Virus record (IMG/VR): IMGVR_UViG_3300042569_003232
Coordinates: 64,001-128,000 of that record
DNA from: a virus
Length of the DNA stretch: 64,000 nucleotides
Strand: one strand, 5' to 3'
Positions 20,206 to 28,649 of the stretch are shown here, in pieces. The notes beneath the pieces were generated by a model. It made no database searches, had not been told where the DNA came from, and saw only the letters and a list, made by a program, of their open reading frames with translations. A program made the position numbers and the translations under genes. How positions within the stretch are numbered: the stretch's first letter is position 1; each line of letters opens with the position of its first letter.

Positions 20206-20651
20206 TCATCTTATCATATACCACTCAAAAGGTCCATTTCTAAACGTCGTAACATCAAATTTCGCAAATTTCAATATTTTATAATAACTTTTTAACTTTT
20301 TAACATCAAAAGAACCTACTAAAATATATCCGTATTTTTTCGTCCACGTTTTTAACACAACTAGAAGTTGTTTTGCTACACCTATTTTAATATGGTCTGC
20401 TAAACATGGATATTTCCTATTTTGCTGTTCCGGATTAAAACAAAGACGTTCACCAGAGGTTAACCCCAGCCAATAATTATTACCCTCATCCTTGGCTAAA
20501 ATAGAGTATATTCATCTAATTTAATTTCTTCTACCAGTTCCATATCAAATTCATCCGTATTTTGGATATAGTCTCCTATAAAAGATTCATTTATTAAATT
20601 TCCAGAACAATATTCTATTAGCATGTTTTCATATATCTGAGGTAATTCCAT
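20206..20651 (-). pseudogene. hypothetical gene split by a -1 frameshift
   Basis: From the ATG at 20651 the first frame gives MELPQIYENMLIEY and continues about 50 codons to a stop at 20496-20498. A second frame overlapping the end of the first, with no start codon of its own, continues without interruption for about 95 codons (SILAKDEGNNYW ... GPFEWYMIR) to TGA at 20206-20208. Together they read as one ~147-residue protein. The switch falls near CTATTTTAG. It is a disrupted gene, a recoding site or a sequence error. An ATAAATA box (20657-20663) sits 5 nt before the ATG. Confidence 0.65.
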
Positions 20652-20656
20652 GCTAT

Positions 20657-20663
20657 TATTTAT
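20657..20663 (-). promoter_or_regulatory. late-promoter-like ATAAATA box
   Basis: TATAAATA on the minus strand, 5-nt gap to the ATG at 20651. Confidence 0.45.
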
Positions 20664-20670
20664 ATAATAA

Positions 20671-20699
20671 TGGTGGAGGTTGTGGGTTACGATCCCACC
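20671..20699 (-). tRNA. orphan 3' fragment of tRNA-Ala (duplicate)
   Basis: Acceptor 3' strand AACCTCC-ACCA and T arm identical to tRNA-Ala at 20753, but nothing upstream completes a tRNA. About 26 bp are duplicated, 79 bp apart. Confidence 0.7.
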
Positions 20700-20752
20700 T
20701 ATTCTGTGCCCCCCCCCCTCCAAACACAACGCATTGTTTTTCTCAAAATTTG

Positions 20753-20829
20753 GGGAGGTTGTGGGTTACGATCCCACCTGAATATCCTGTTTGCAAAACA
20801 GGCGACCACTCCAAGCAGTCCCAACCCCC
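20753..20829 (-). tRNA. tRNA-Ala(UGC)
   Basis: Acceptor GGGGGTT/AACCTCC with the G3-U70 alanine determinant, anticodon stem CCTGT/ACAGG with loop TTTGCAA (UGC), T loop ATCGTAA. The encoded 3' end reads CCA only if the discriminator is skipped (C73-C-A), whereas the orphan fragment nearby has the proper ACCA. Confidence 0.87.
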
Positions 20830-20833
20830 ATGT

Positions 20834-21064
20834 TTATTCTAAAAATATTTTATCTCCGCATCTAATCACCTTCATCGCTAATTTTTTGAATATATACTCT
20901 ATATTTTCGCCAATTCCTTCTATTACACTTCCTGCCCGTGCAATTAGTTTACCAATGTTGACTATTAACACTAGTAACAATAATGTTGGTACAAAGATCA
21001 CTAGGTTTAGGAGCAAATAAGAAATCGCTACTAATCCATCTTTAATTATTTTTAATATTTTCAT
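20834..21064 (-). CDS. small membrane protein
   Basis: 76 residues from the ATG at 21064; the longer frame runs through tRNA-Gly. One long hydrophobic segment (about residues 12-35, ISYLLLNLVIFVPTLLLLVLIV) flanked by lysines at the N-terminus and a basic C-terminal tail. It may be a single-pass inner-membrane protein. Function unknown. Confidence 0.6.
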   Translation of the reverse strand: MKILKIIKDGLVAISYLLLNLVIFVPTLLLLVLIVNIGKLIARAGSVIEGIGENIEYIFKKLAMKVIRCGDKIFLE

Positions 21065-21083
21065 GTTTCTGTTAATTATTATA

Positions 21084-21157
21084 TGGTGCGTGATGAGAGA
21101 ATCGAACTCTCGTTCTAACATTGGCAATGTTATGTTCTACCACTAAACTAATCACAC
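21084..21157 (-). tRNA. tRNA-Gly(GCC)
   Basis: Acceptor GTGTGAT/ATCACGC, anticodon stem TAACA/TGTTA with loop TTGCCAA (GCC), T arm GAGAG/CTCTC, encoded CCA. Confidence 0.9.
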
Positions 21158-21161
21158 AAAT

Positions 21162-21243
21162 TGGCACGTCAGAAGAGAATCGAACTCTTAAAGGTAATCA
21201 GTCGTTTTGGAGGCGACCCGCAACCACCACTTGCTGCTGACGT
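21162..21243 (-). tRNA. tRNA-Trp(CCA)
   Basis: Acceptor ACGTCAG/CTGACGT, discriminator G, anticodon loop CTCCAAA (CCA) on stem GTCG/CGAC with one mismatch, T arm AGAG/CTCT, encoded CCA. Confidence 0.82.
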
Positions 21244-21254
21244 ATATAAAAACG

Positions 21255-21326
21255 AGGCCCATTACAGAATCGAACTGTAATTCGCTCTTTACAAGAGAGC
21301 TGTTTTAGCCATTAAACTAATAGGCC
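21255..21326 (-). tRNA. tRNA-Thr(UGU)
   Basis: Acceptor GGCCTAT/ATGGGCC, anticodon stem GCTCT/AGAGC with loop CTTGTAA (UGU), T arm TACAG/CTGTA. CCA is not encoded. Confidence 0.88.
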
Positions 21327-21341
21327 GATAATTATTTTCTA

Positions 21342-21417
21342 TGGCAGAACCAACGGAATTCGAATCCGCATCTTCAACCGTGACAGGGTTGCGTCTTGCC
21401 AGTTAGACTATGGTTCT
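21342..21417 (-). tRNA. tRNA-Asp(GUC)
   Basis: Acceptor AGAACCA/TGGTTCT, discriminator G, anticodon stem CAACC/GGTTG with loop CTGTCAC (GUC), T arm GCGGA with TTCGAAT, encoded CCA. Its 5' 15 nt overlap the stop of the gene at 21403. Confidence 0.9.
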
Positions 21418-21906
21418 ATATTGAAATGTGGTTAGCATCTTTTTTATTTTTTGAATTTCTTTTTCATTGAATTTCATTTTATACAAATCTTTTCTTTGAA
21501 AATCTTTTTTCAAAGCACTTGAAAGTTTTCTTTTTCTTGCTTTTGTTAACCCTTCTATACACCCTAATTCTTCTTCTGTCAAACTTCTTTTTTCCAAAAA
21601 CTTGATTTTCCAAAACTGATAAGAATCATTTCTAAGACTCAATGTTTTTTCTTTTATTTCTTCTAATTCGGAAACTTTTTGGGAAATGTATTGGTTTTCT
21701 ATCGCAAAATCTATTTCTTCTTTACAAGATTTACAAACAATTGTGCAATCACTTATTTTCTCAATTTTTCGGTTGAGAATAAACGAATGAACGATTCTAG
21801 CGGTTCTGTTTTTACAAACAGTGCATTTCCAATCAGTTGATTGTTCTAATAGCTTTTCTATTTCTTTTTTATAATTTTTCATACGATTGTTACGGTTATT
21901 ATTCAT
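21403..21906 (-). CDS. zinc-finger protein, possible HNH-like nuclease relative
   Basis: 167 residues (154 if it starts at the second candidate Met at 21882). WKCTVC and IVCKSCKEE provide two Cys pairs about 30 residues apart, as in HNH/recombination-endonuclease-VII-like zinc folds, but no catalytic His motif is evident. The C-terminal two thirds are helical and very basic (KARKRKLSSALKKDF). Probably nucleic-acid binding. Confidence 0.55.
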   Translation of the reverse strand: MNNNRNNRMKNYKKEIEKLLEQSTDWKCTVCKNRTARIVHSFILNRKIEKISDCTIVCKSCKEEIDFAIENQYISQKVSELEEIKEKTLSLRNDSYQFWKIKFLEKRSLTEEELGCIEGLTKARKRKLSSALKKDFQRKDLYKMKFNEKEIQKIKKMLTTFQYRTIV

Positions 21907-21999
21907 AACCCTGTTTCACAGATTAAATGATTATAGCTCATTTTTGGCCTTTTAAGTTGATTCTCGGTTTTGATCAACGACTATTTCTGATAAAATTAA

Positions 22000-22022
22000 A
22001 GCCTCGCTTTTTGGGCGAGGCT
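22000..22022 (-). terminator. rho-independent terminator
   Basis: AGCCTCGC/GCGAGGCT, 8-bp stem with a 7-nt loop, followed on the minus strand by TTTAATTTTA; it ends the four-gene block 22049-23243. Confidence 0.8.
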
Positions 22023-22048
22023 CTGAAACTACAAATTATTACAGTTCT

Positions 22049-22246
22049 TTACCTACGCATTTTTACGGTTGTATCAAAATTTTTATTTTTTCCAGTTGTA
22101 TTTTCTGTTTGAATAAAACTCTGACTTTTGCGCCAACCACTTGCCTCTGCTCCTGCAAAACTAGGTCGAGCTTCCGCCATAAAAGCACTACGGAAATGAG
22201 TTGGCATTTCTTTTGTCGAAAACTTGTATGTTGGAAGATTTTCCAT
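22049..22246 (-). CDS. hypothetical protein
   Basis: 65 residues from the ATG at 22246; an earlier ATG would overlap the upstream gene. Polar and basic with no hydrophobic segment, low-complexity-like (SQSFIQTENTTGKNKN). Last gene before the terminator at 22000. No motif recognised. Confidence 0.5.
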   Translation of the reverse strand: MENLPTYKFSTKEMPTHFRSAFMAEARPSFAGAEASGWRKSQSFIQTENTTGKNKNFDTTVKMRR

Positions 22247-22256
22247 GTTGTTATTT

Positions 22257-22754
22257 CTACTTATTCTTTTTTGCAATTTTTTCTACAAGAAATTCTAAAT
22301 GTTTTTCTAAACGTGCGATATTTCCTCCGATTTCTGTTTTCTTTTCGTTTATTGCCAGTTTAACTGTTTCATTCATTAATTTAAATCCATCAGATTCTAT
22401 AAAGTTCACTATATTTTCCCAATCAGATAGTTCTCGGGAAAGCAATACTTCTGTAGAATTTATACAAATATGTAAATCAGATAACATTGATAATATCTCC
22501 GTTACGGTATCTGTATCGAAGATTATTGGTTGATTACGTCCTCTTAATGCGGTACTAACTTCATGTAATGATATTACATCTACATTCCGATGTGTCTCCC
22601 TATATGCTATTTTATGCAATTCTGTTGGAACTATAATTATAGGTTTTTTATCACTAAATGCAGCAATACTTTGCCTGAGTCCCAAACCTGTATGTCTGGT
22701 AGTACAAATATAGTGGTAAATATTTTTTAAATTTTCTATGATTGATTCGTTCAT
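22257..22754 (-). CDS. hypothetical protein
   Basis: 165 residues. The first 100 residues look alpha/beta (KKPIIIVPTELHK, QPIIFDTDTVTE), the end is a coiled-coil helix. CTTRHTGLGLRQS could be a phosphate-binding loop but lacks a Walker lysine. Overlaps the next gene by 4 nt. Function unknown. Confidence 0.55.
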   Translation of the reverse strand: MNESIIENLKNIYHYICTTRHTGLGLRQSIAAFSDKKPIIIVPTELHKIAYRETHRNVDVISLHEVSTALRGRNQPIIFDTDTVTEILSMLSDLHICINSTEVLLSRELSDWENIVNFIESDGFKLMNETVKLAINEKKTEIGGNIARLEKHLEFLVEKIAKKNK

Positions 22755-23038
22755 ACTTTTATTGTTATCATGTGATCGTCTTTCTCTTCAAACATAACAT
22801 CAAAATTATGTTTTACTTGTTGCTCAAATTCAACCTGAATATTTTCTGGAACATGTGCGAGAAATGCTTCATAAAGTGCAATCATTGCGGATGCTACATA
22901 CCGTGGATAGAATCCCACATTCTGATTTTTATTCAAAATTATCGCCGCAGGACTACCCAAATCATCCGTGTGATTCTCTTCTAAAACTTTAGTAATTAAT
23001 GCAATTGGTATAATATTTTGAGGATTTTCTTCGGACAT
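22751..23038 (-). CDS. hypothetical protein
   Basis: 95 residues, acidic, helical C-terminal half. No motif recognised. Coupled to the downstream gene by a 4-nt overlap and 4 nt from the upstream stop. Confidence 0.55.
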   Translation of the reverse strand: MSEENPQNIIPIALITKVLEENHTDDLGSPAAIILNKNQNVGFYPRYVASAMIALYEAFLAHVPENIQVEFEQQVKHNFDVMFEEKDDHMITIKV

Positions 23039-23042
23039 ATTT

Positions 23043-23243
23043 TTAATTTTTCGGAAAATATCTAAGACAATGTTTGCATGTTACATGCTTCCAATTTCTT
23101 ACCATCAGACCGCGAGGTGGGCGCTGGGAATAATACCCTTTGCCTCCCCGACAAACAGTGGTCGGAGTCAATTCGTAGCGCCCAAATCCAACATAAACAT
23201 TAACCTTAGATTTATAGTTAGCTTTATGGATTGTGATACTCAT
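23043..23243 (-). CDS. hypothetical small basic protein
   Basis: 66 residues. Basic and Gly/Tyr/Arg-rich, with a single CxxC (CKHC) near the C-terminus that may join a dimeric zinc site. First gene of the block after tRNA-Met. Confidence 0.5.
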   Translation of the reverse strand: MSITIHKANYKSKVNVYVGFGRYELTPTTVCRGGKGYYSQRPPRGLMVRNWKHVTCKHCLRYFPKN

Positions 23244-23251
23244 AAATTATG

Positions 23252-23333
23252 TTGCTGGGGGAGGATTCGAACCTCCGAGGCTTGCGCAGAAGGTTATGAG
23301 CCTTCCCTGATGACCAACTTCAGACACCCTGCA
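23252..23333 (-). tRNA. tRNA-Met(CAU)
   Basis: Acceptor TGCAGGG/CCCAGCA (6/7), D stem CTGA/TCAG, anticodon stem GAAGG/CCTTC with loop CTCATAA (CAU), T arm GGAGG/CCTCC, variable loop of about 12 nt. It lacks the G-C run of initiators. 3' end ACA, so CCA is not encoded. It could instead be tRNA-Ile2. Confidence 0.8.
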
Positions 23334-23338
23334 ATTCT

Positions 23339-23367
23339 ATTTTACACCAAGAATAATAGGTTGTCAA
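23339..23367 (-). promoter_or_regulatory. sigma70-like promoter of the minus-strand tRNA region
   Basis: TTGACA (23362-23367), 17-nt spacer, TAAAAT (23339-23344), minus strand, just before tRNA-Met. Confidence 0.65.
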
Positions 23368-23406
23368 CAACTTTTTGGTTTTTTCTACAAACCATTGTTC
23401 CTTCCA

Positions 23407-23413
23407 ATAAATA
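23407..23413 (+). promoter_or_regulatory. late-promoter-like box of giant structural gene
   Basis: ATAAATA, 6-nt gap to the ATG at 23420, identical geometry to the tail tube gene. Confidence 0.55.
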
Positions 23414-23419
23414 ATTTTA

Positions 23420-26400
23420 ATGTTATTGAGTGCTATACAAATTGCTAATCCGTATCCAAATGAGAAAATAGACATTTCTTTTAATGAACTAAATCCTCAG
23501 TTGTCGAATGCTCGTTTTGGTGTGAGATTTCGTTATTTCTACTATGATACATGGGAAGGTAAAATCAATTTTAGAAAAACAAATGATTATACTTTAATTG
23601 GTAATAACACTGTTGGAACTGTTTTAAGTGCAACGTCTCCAACTAATTTTTTAAATCCTAATGATTTAGCACCTTTTCGTTGGAATGTTAAAAGCGACCG
23701 AGAATATCTTTATTTAACTTTATTAGGAGGTTTATCAGCATTAACAATTTGGCCAAGTCACCCAATGCCAAAAATGACTAAAAATAACAATTTTTCAATG
23801 TCATTGGATATTGGGGTTGTTAGTGCATCTGCATTCAATGGAGAAGTTCAAACTCCAGATTTTAGAAAATTAGTTAAAAAATCTAATTTTTCCACAGTTG
23901 ATTTTAGTGATTCAAATATTGATACTTTATCAGGTTATGCAACACTTGCAGGAGGAAGAAAAAATTACGAATATACAAGAAATATAAATTATTACAGAGT
24001 TTTTAATTCTTCTAGTTTATCTCCTGATCTTATAGCTAATAGTTTACGAATTGATATTCCTGTTATTACGTCCACTAATATTGCAGTTGATGTTCCTGAC
24101 CAAATTTTCATTTTAAGTTTTTATAATGACTATTTTACAAATGATAATTTCAATTATATCTCTAATAATTTTGTCACGAACTTGTCATGTTTAGAAAGTG
24201 AAGTATTAACAGAAATGGGAATAACAACTCCTTACACTGTTCAAGCAAGTATGAATGATAAAAGTGGTGGAGTATTAATTGAGTTAAAGCCACCACTTTA
24301 TATTAAACCAAATAGTGATATAACTGTTTGGTATGAAACATCTAGTCCAATTGCTCCGGGAGGCGTTCTTTTTCAAAAAACTGCAACCAATAATTTTTCA
24401 TTAAGTGTTAATCAAGGAGTTTATCCAAATTCTCCAGTTTATCTATTTAATTATAATTTTGTATCTCCAACCAAAGATTTATTCACGGTAACATTTGCTC
24501 CTTCAAGTTTCGTTACATCACAAACAATTTCAAGTACAACTGTTGAAACTGTTATGGTTGATAATTATTATCAAAATTCATATGACATGCCAACAACAAG
24601 CAATATATTGTTTAAACGTTTCATTGAAACTAGTGGAGATAATACATTATTAGCATATCGTGCTTCTGCTCCTGCAACAACTTATGTTAGTGAACAATGG
24701 TTTCCTGCTAACTCTCACCAACAAATAATTTTCAAAAATAACGGAAGTGGAAATAAGCATAAAGTTCGTATACAATTACAAACTGCCGCAGGTGCTATTT
24801 TTGAAGAAGAAAATCAGATAGAGTTTTTACTAAATAAAGACAAAGTCGTTTTTAACTTATTCTTAACATCGTCAACCGATTCTACTGCAATTGTCGAAGC
24901 AAATATATTTCCAACTCCAAGCAATGAATATCGGGTAAAATGGGATGCGAATCCTCCAGACAATATAATCTTCAGAGATAGGAATGATAATATTCTTCAA
25001 AGAAATACATTTTATCCATTACATGTTTATTCCAAAGTTTCAAATTTAGGAATTGATAAAACTGAAATAGTTTTATATTCCGAAGAATATGATTTGTCCG
25101 CAAATACTTTCTGGTTTCCTCCAAGCAGTGTTTTTGGAAGCGCATATTTAGAAATAAAAGGAGAAACAAATGATTTTAATAGCACCAACTATTCTACTCT
25201 TAGTGCATTTGTTAATCGTAATGGATATTCGTATAGAGTTCCTACAAACGCTAATATTATATGGAATGAAACTGCAAACGATAATCGTGGAAGTGTAGTG
25301 TTATATACAAAAGATAATTTAAAAACTATTAAAGAATCAACTATATATTCTAGTTCTAATAATTATTCTCTAATAAATGCAACCTTTTCTACAATTCCTG
25401 TAGAATCCGATCCTAAACAAGTTTTATTCAATATCTCATGTAATTTGTTTCGTGATGATTTTAATTTTAATGCTACAAAAATGTTTAGTTTTCGTCAATA
25501 TCCTCTCAAACAATATTTGTTTATTGATGCCAAAAAAGAAAGTGATTCAAATGTTTACCGTAGTGACGAATACACTAATATATTCTATTCCACTTCTGGA
25601 ACGATTCTTTTATCAGCCATTTATGCAAACTTGAATGTTAATAGTGCTGATGTTAAATGGGATTACAAGTATAGCAATGGAACAGTTGGTAATGCAACAG
25701 GTTCATCGTTAAACATTACGTTAAATACGGCAAGTGCATGTGTTTATTTGTCTGCATTTAATGCAACTCCAGTTGATGGGGATTTTAAAGCATATAATTT
25801 CACAGATTATATGTGTTTCTATTTGTTATCAAGTATTCAACCTTTTAGTTATATTGGAATACCAAGTAATATTTATGTTCCAATTTATCAACAAGAAATT
25901 GGAGATAGAGACGGAAATACTACCGCATTATCATTCCAGAATAATTCTTATTTAAACTCATTAGGAATGAGTGCATATAAACCATGTCATACGGAAAATT
26001 TCCAATTCTCTGCAACTCCCGGTTTTGATCGTTATGTTTGGAAAATAGGTTCTAAGATATATGAAACAAATAGTAGTTTTGCAGTTATCCCTGTAACATA
26101 CAATGATGTTTCATCAAACAATAAAGTTTCAGTTTCTGCATACAATTCAATCTTTATTGAAAGCAATCCTGTTTCAATTTACAATTCTGCATCTTCTGAT
26201 AATTCTTCGGTGTTTCGTGAAGACGTTCAATTCTATGATTTCCCAAGTCCAGACGTATTTATAACACTGAGTAACAATTATTTTAATGTTAATAAATATG
26301 CAGAAACCCCGGAATTAAATTGTACAATAAACACATCATATACAACTCTTGTTAATTATAATGTCAATTTGGTATTGAGTAGTGCTAATTTCTTTCAAAC

Positions 26401-28639
26401 AAAATCTTTAAATGGAAATCAATCAATATTTTCTAAATTACTAAAAATTAATATTGAGAACTCTGATTTTATTATTAATGAAAATTCCGTTAATCATTGT
26501 AAAGTATTCTTATCAGGAAATATAGGAATTAATATTCCCGGTTATGATTATTGCACTCAAAATGTACCATTATTTTCTAATATTGTGGATTTGATTGCAT
26601 ATAATGGTCCTAATCTTTATTTGTACACTGGTAAGAATTTGCTATCTACCGGGGAAACTGCTACTTTTTATAATGGAAGTAATACGAACTTTTCGTCATT
26701 ACCTTTTTCTGGATTTTCTTCATTTGTATTCGATAATGGGGAAGGATCTCTACAAAGTTCTTTATCAGAATTTTTAACTACTTCATACTCTTCAGAAGGA
26801 AATAAATCTCCTTCATTAACTGGAATTTTAAATGATGGCTCAACTACAGTTCAAACTTGGCATAATATGATTTATGTAAAAAACTCTTTTGAAAAATATG
26901 ACCCTAGCATTCAAAGAGAATTTTATGATGAAATAATTTTACCATATAATTTAGAAGAAACTAGAATTAACCCTAATGATTGGCAATTTGCTGATAAAAT
27001 AAATCAATGCTTAACGAAATTCCAAACAAATATGGAATACTTGAGTGCAAGTTGTTCTATAAACAATATCAATTTCCCTAAAGCAAATGCTGGTTTCTTA
27101 GGTTCGCTATTTGGGAATTTCAAATGGCATACTATTTATTCTCCTGATAATATTCAGGATATTTATTTTAAAAATTTGAAATCTGCACAAATCATAGAAG
27201 ACAAACTATTAACTGTTAATGAAAATTATATTCAGATATATTCAATTGACGAAACACCTGAATTATTATATTCTTTCAATCGTTTAGGAGATGGTGAAGT
27301 TTTAGAAGAACCAATTACCATTAGATATAATTCTAATGAAAAAAGATTGTTCATTCTTGATCGTGGAAAAAATACTTTTTTTGTTTGTGAATTTGATATA
27401 AATGTTCCTCAAAATATCAAACTTACTCATTATTGGGGAGGTGTCGGTGAAAGAACTGATCGTACTAAACTAAACAGTCCTACTGATTTCTGTGTTGATA
27501 AAGATGAACAATTATATATTGTTGATAAAGATTCTTATATCATCAAAGTTTATAATAAAAATCTAAACTGGTTAAATAATATTCAGTTAGATAATTTCTC
27601 TGCAAACAATCGTCCAATTTCTATTTCCGAAAAAGATGGAATTTTTATCGTATTAACAGAAGATAATTACATCACTGTATTCGATAAAAATGAAAAAATA
27701 ATTAATTCTTTCTTTGTTCCTGAATGTAATAATGCGGTATTAAATCAAATTTATGATGGAATCGTATATGCTATTTCAAATAATACTCTTTTCAAATATT
27801 CTCTCAACGGAACAAAAATTTCATCTAAAACATTCTTTGATCCAATAATTGAAGTATTTTTCGACTATACAAACCTATATGTTTTAACTCCTCAATACAT
27901 TTATCGTTATATTGATTTCACTGAAATAGACAAAATCATTGATGAGGATGAAGACAAAGCAGGTTTCCAATGGAATAATATTTTCGTATCAGAAAAAGAA
28001 TTTGTAACTGCATACATTTATAACGATTCATTCCAAAAAATATATGATAATGCAAACTTGTTGAATAGCCGAATATTTAAAAAATTATATATTAATATTG
28101 ATGAAAAAGGTGATGTAATTTATCAATCTACTAGTTCAGTATCTCCGAGTGCATTGACTAATCGTCCTATATTACTAGGAACAAATGAGCCAGTATTATA
28201 TGACACAATTAATCGTAGTATTGAAAATCTATACAATAGTATTGTGGAGTTAAAAGATAACATTAATTATCTTAGCATTTACCCAAATCATAACAATAAT
28301 TTGCAATGGTCATGGAAATATCACTATATTGATTCTATTCAACGACCATCATTGAATAAAAATCCGATTTCTTGGAAAGAACTTCGTAGTAATCAAATAA
28401 CTGGAAGTACACAATTAAGCGGCATTTCATCATGGTGCGTGCTTCGTGGTGGTGTTCCCGGAAATCATTCACTAATATGCTGGAATTTCCAACAAACTCA
28501 ATGCAATAGTTTATTCCCATTAACATGGGAAGAATTAGAATGTGGAAATTGCAGATATCCTTTTAGTTGGAGCGATTTAGAAAATAATTGCTGCAAAACT
28601 CCTGATTTCGTTTTTGAAGATTGCGTATCCCTCTGCTAA
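23420..28639 (+). CDS. very large virion protein (tail fibre or baseplate-associated), beta-propeller domain
   Basis: 1739 residues, mostly beta. The N-terminal two thirds contain repeated Ig- or PKD-like segments (for example near residues 867-917, FDRYVWKIG then KVSVSAYNS). Residues about 1250-1500 form an NHL-type beta-propeller (FILDRGKNTF, FCVDKDEQLYIVDKD), common in carbohydrate or protein binding. The C-terminus is rich in Trp and Cys, with three W-x-[ED]-L motifs (SWKEL, TWEEL, SWSDL), suggesting small disulfide- or metal-stabilised modules. It is preceded by a late-promoter-like box and followed by three related-context genes. An adhesin or wedge/fibre role is inferred from size, composition and position. 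Confidence 0.7.
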   Translation: MLLSAIQIANPYPNEKIDISFNELNPQLSNARFGVRFRYFYYDTWEGKINFRKTNDYTLIGNNTVGTVLSATSPTNFLNPNDLAPFRWNVKSDREYLYLTLLGGLSALTIWPSHPMPKMTKNNNFSMSLDIGVVSASAFNGEVQTPDFRKLVKKSNFSTVDFSDSNIDTLSGYATLAGGRKNYEYTRNINYYRVFNSSSLSPDLIANSLRIDIPVITSTNIAVDVPDQIFILSFYNDYFTNDNFNYISNNFVTNLSCLESEVLTEMGITTPYTVQASMNDKSGGVLIELKPPLYIKPNSDITVWYETSSPIAPGGVLFQKTATNNFSLSVNQGVYPNSPVYLFNYNFVSPTKDLFTVTFAPSSFVTSQTISSTTVETVMVDNYYQNSYDMPTTSNILFKRFIETSGDNTLLAYRASAPATTYVSEQWFPANSHQQIIFKNNGSGNKHKVRIQLQTAAGAIFEEENQIEFLLNKDKVVFNLFLTSSTDSTAIVEANIFPTPSNEYRVKWDANPPDNIIFRDRNDNILQRNTFYPLHVYSKVSNLGIDKTEIVLYSEEYDLSANTFWFPPSSVFGSAYLEIKGETNDFNSTNYSTLSAFVNRNGYSYRVPTNANIIWNETANDNRGSVVLYTKDNLKTIKESTIYSSSNNYSLINATFSTIPVESDPKQVLFNISCNLFRDDFNFNATKMFSFRQYPLKQYLFIDAKKESDSNVYRSDEYTNIFYSTSGTILLSAIYANLNVNSADVKWDYKYSNGTVGNATGSSLNITLNTASACVYLSAFNATPVDGDFKAYNFTDYMCFYLLSSIQPFSYIGIPSNIYVPIYQQEIGDRDGNTTALSFQNNSYLNSLGMSAYKPCHTENFQFSATPGFDRYVWKIGSKIYETNSSFAVIPVTYNDVSSNNKVSVSAYNSIFIESNPVSIYNSASSDNSSVFREDVQFYDFPSPDVFITLSNNYFNVNKYAETPELNCTINTSYTTLVNYNVNLVLSSANFFQTKSLNGNQSIFSKLLKINIENSDFIINENSVNHCKVFLSGNIGINIPGYDYCTQNVPLFSNIVDLIAYNGPNLYLYTGKNLLSTGETATFYNGSNTNFSSLPFSGFSSFVFDNGEGSLQSSLSEFLTTSYSSEGNKSPSLTGILNDGSTTVQTWHNMIYVKNSFEKYDPSIQREFYDEIILPYNLEETRINPNDWQFADKINQCLTKFQTNMEYLSASCSINNINFPKANAGFLGSLFGNFKWHTIYSPDNIQDIYFKNLKSAQIIEDKLLTVNENYIQIYSIDETPELLYSFNRLGDGEVLEEPITIRYNSNEKRLFILDRGKNTFFVCEFDINVPQNIKLTHYWGGVGERTDRTKLNSPTDFCVDKDEQLYIVDKDSYIIKVYNKNLNWLNNIQLDNFSANNRPISISEKDGIFIVLTEDNYITVFDKNEKIINSFFVPECNNAVLNQIYDGIVYAISNNTLFKYSLNGTKISSKTFFDPIIEVFFDYTNLYVLTPQYIYRYIDFTEIDKIIDEDEDKAGFQWNNIFVSEKEFVTAYIYNDSFQKIYDNANLLNSRIFKKLYINIDEKGDVIYQSTSSVSPSALTNRPILLGTNEPVLYDTINRSIENLYNSIVELKDNINYLSIYPNHNNNLQWSWKYHYIDSIQRPSLNKNPISWKELRSNQITGSTQLSGISSWCVLRGGVPGNHSLICWNFQQTQCNSLFPLTWEELECGNCRYPFSWSDLENNCCKTPDFVFEDCVSLC

Positions 28640-28649
28640 ATAATATATA

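Noticed and set aside
2457-23333. Bacteroidetes-type host, suggested by frequent absence of Shine-Dalgarno sequences
   Set aside because: The -35/-10 pattern is the TTGACA/TATAAT type and some genes have good SD sequences (1442, 12448). Missing SDs are better explained by leaderless transcripts.
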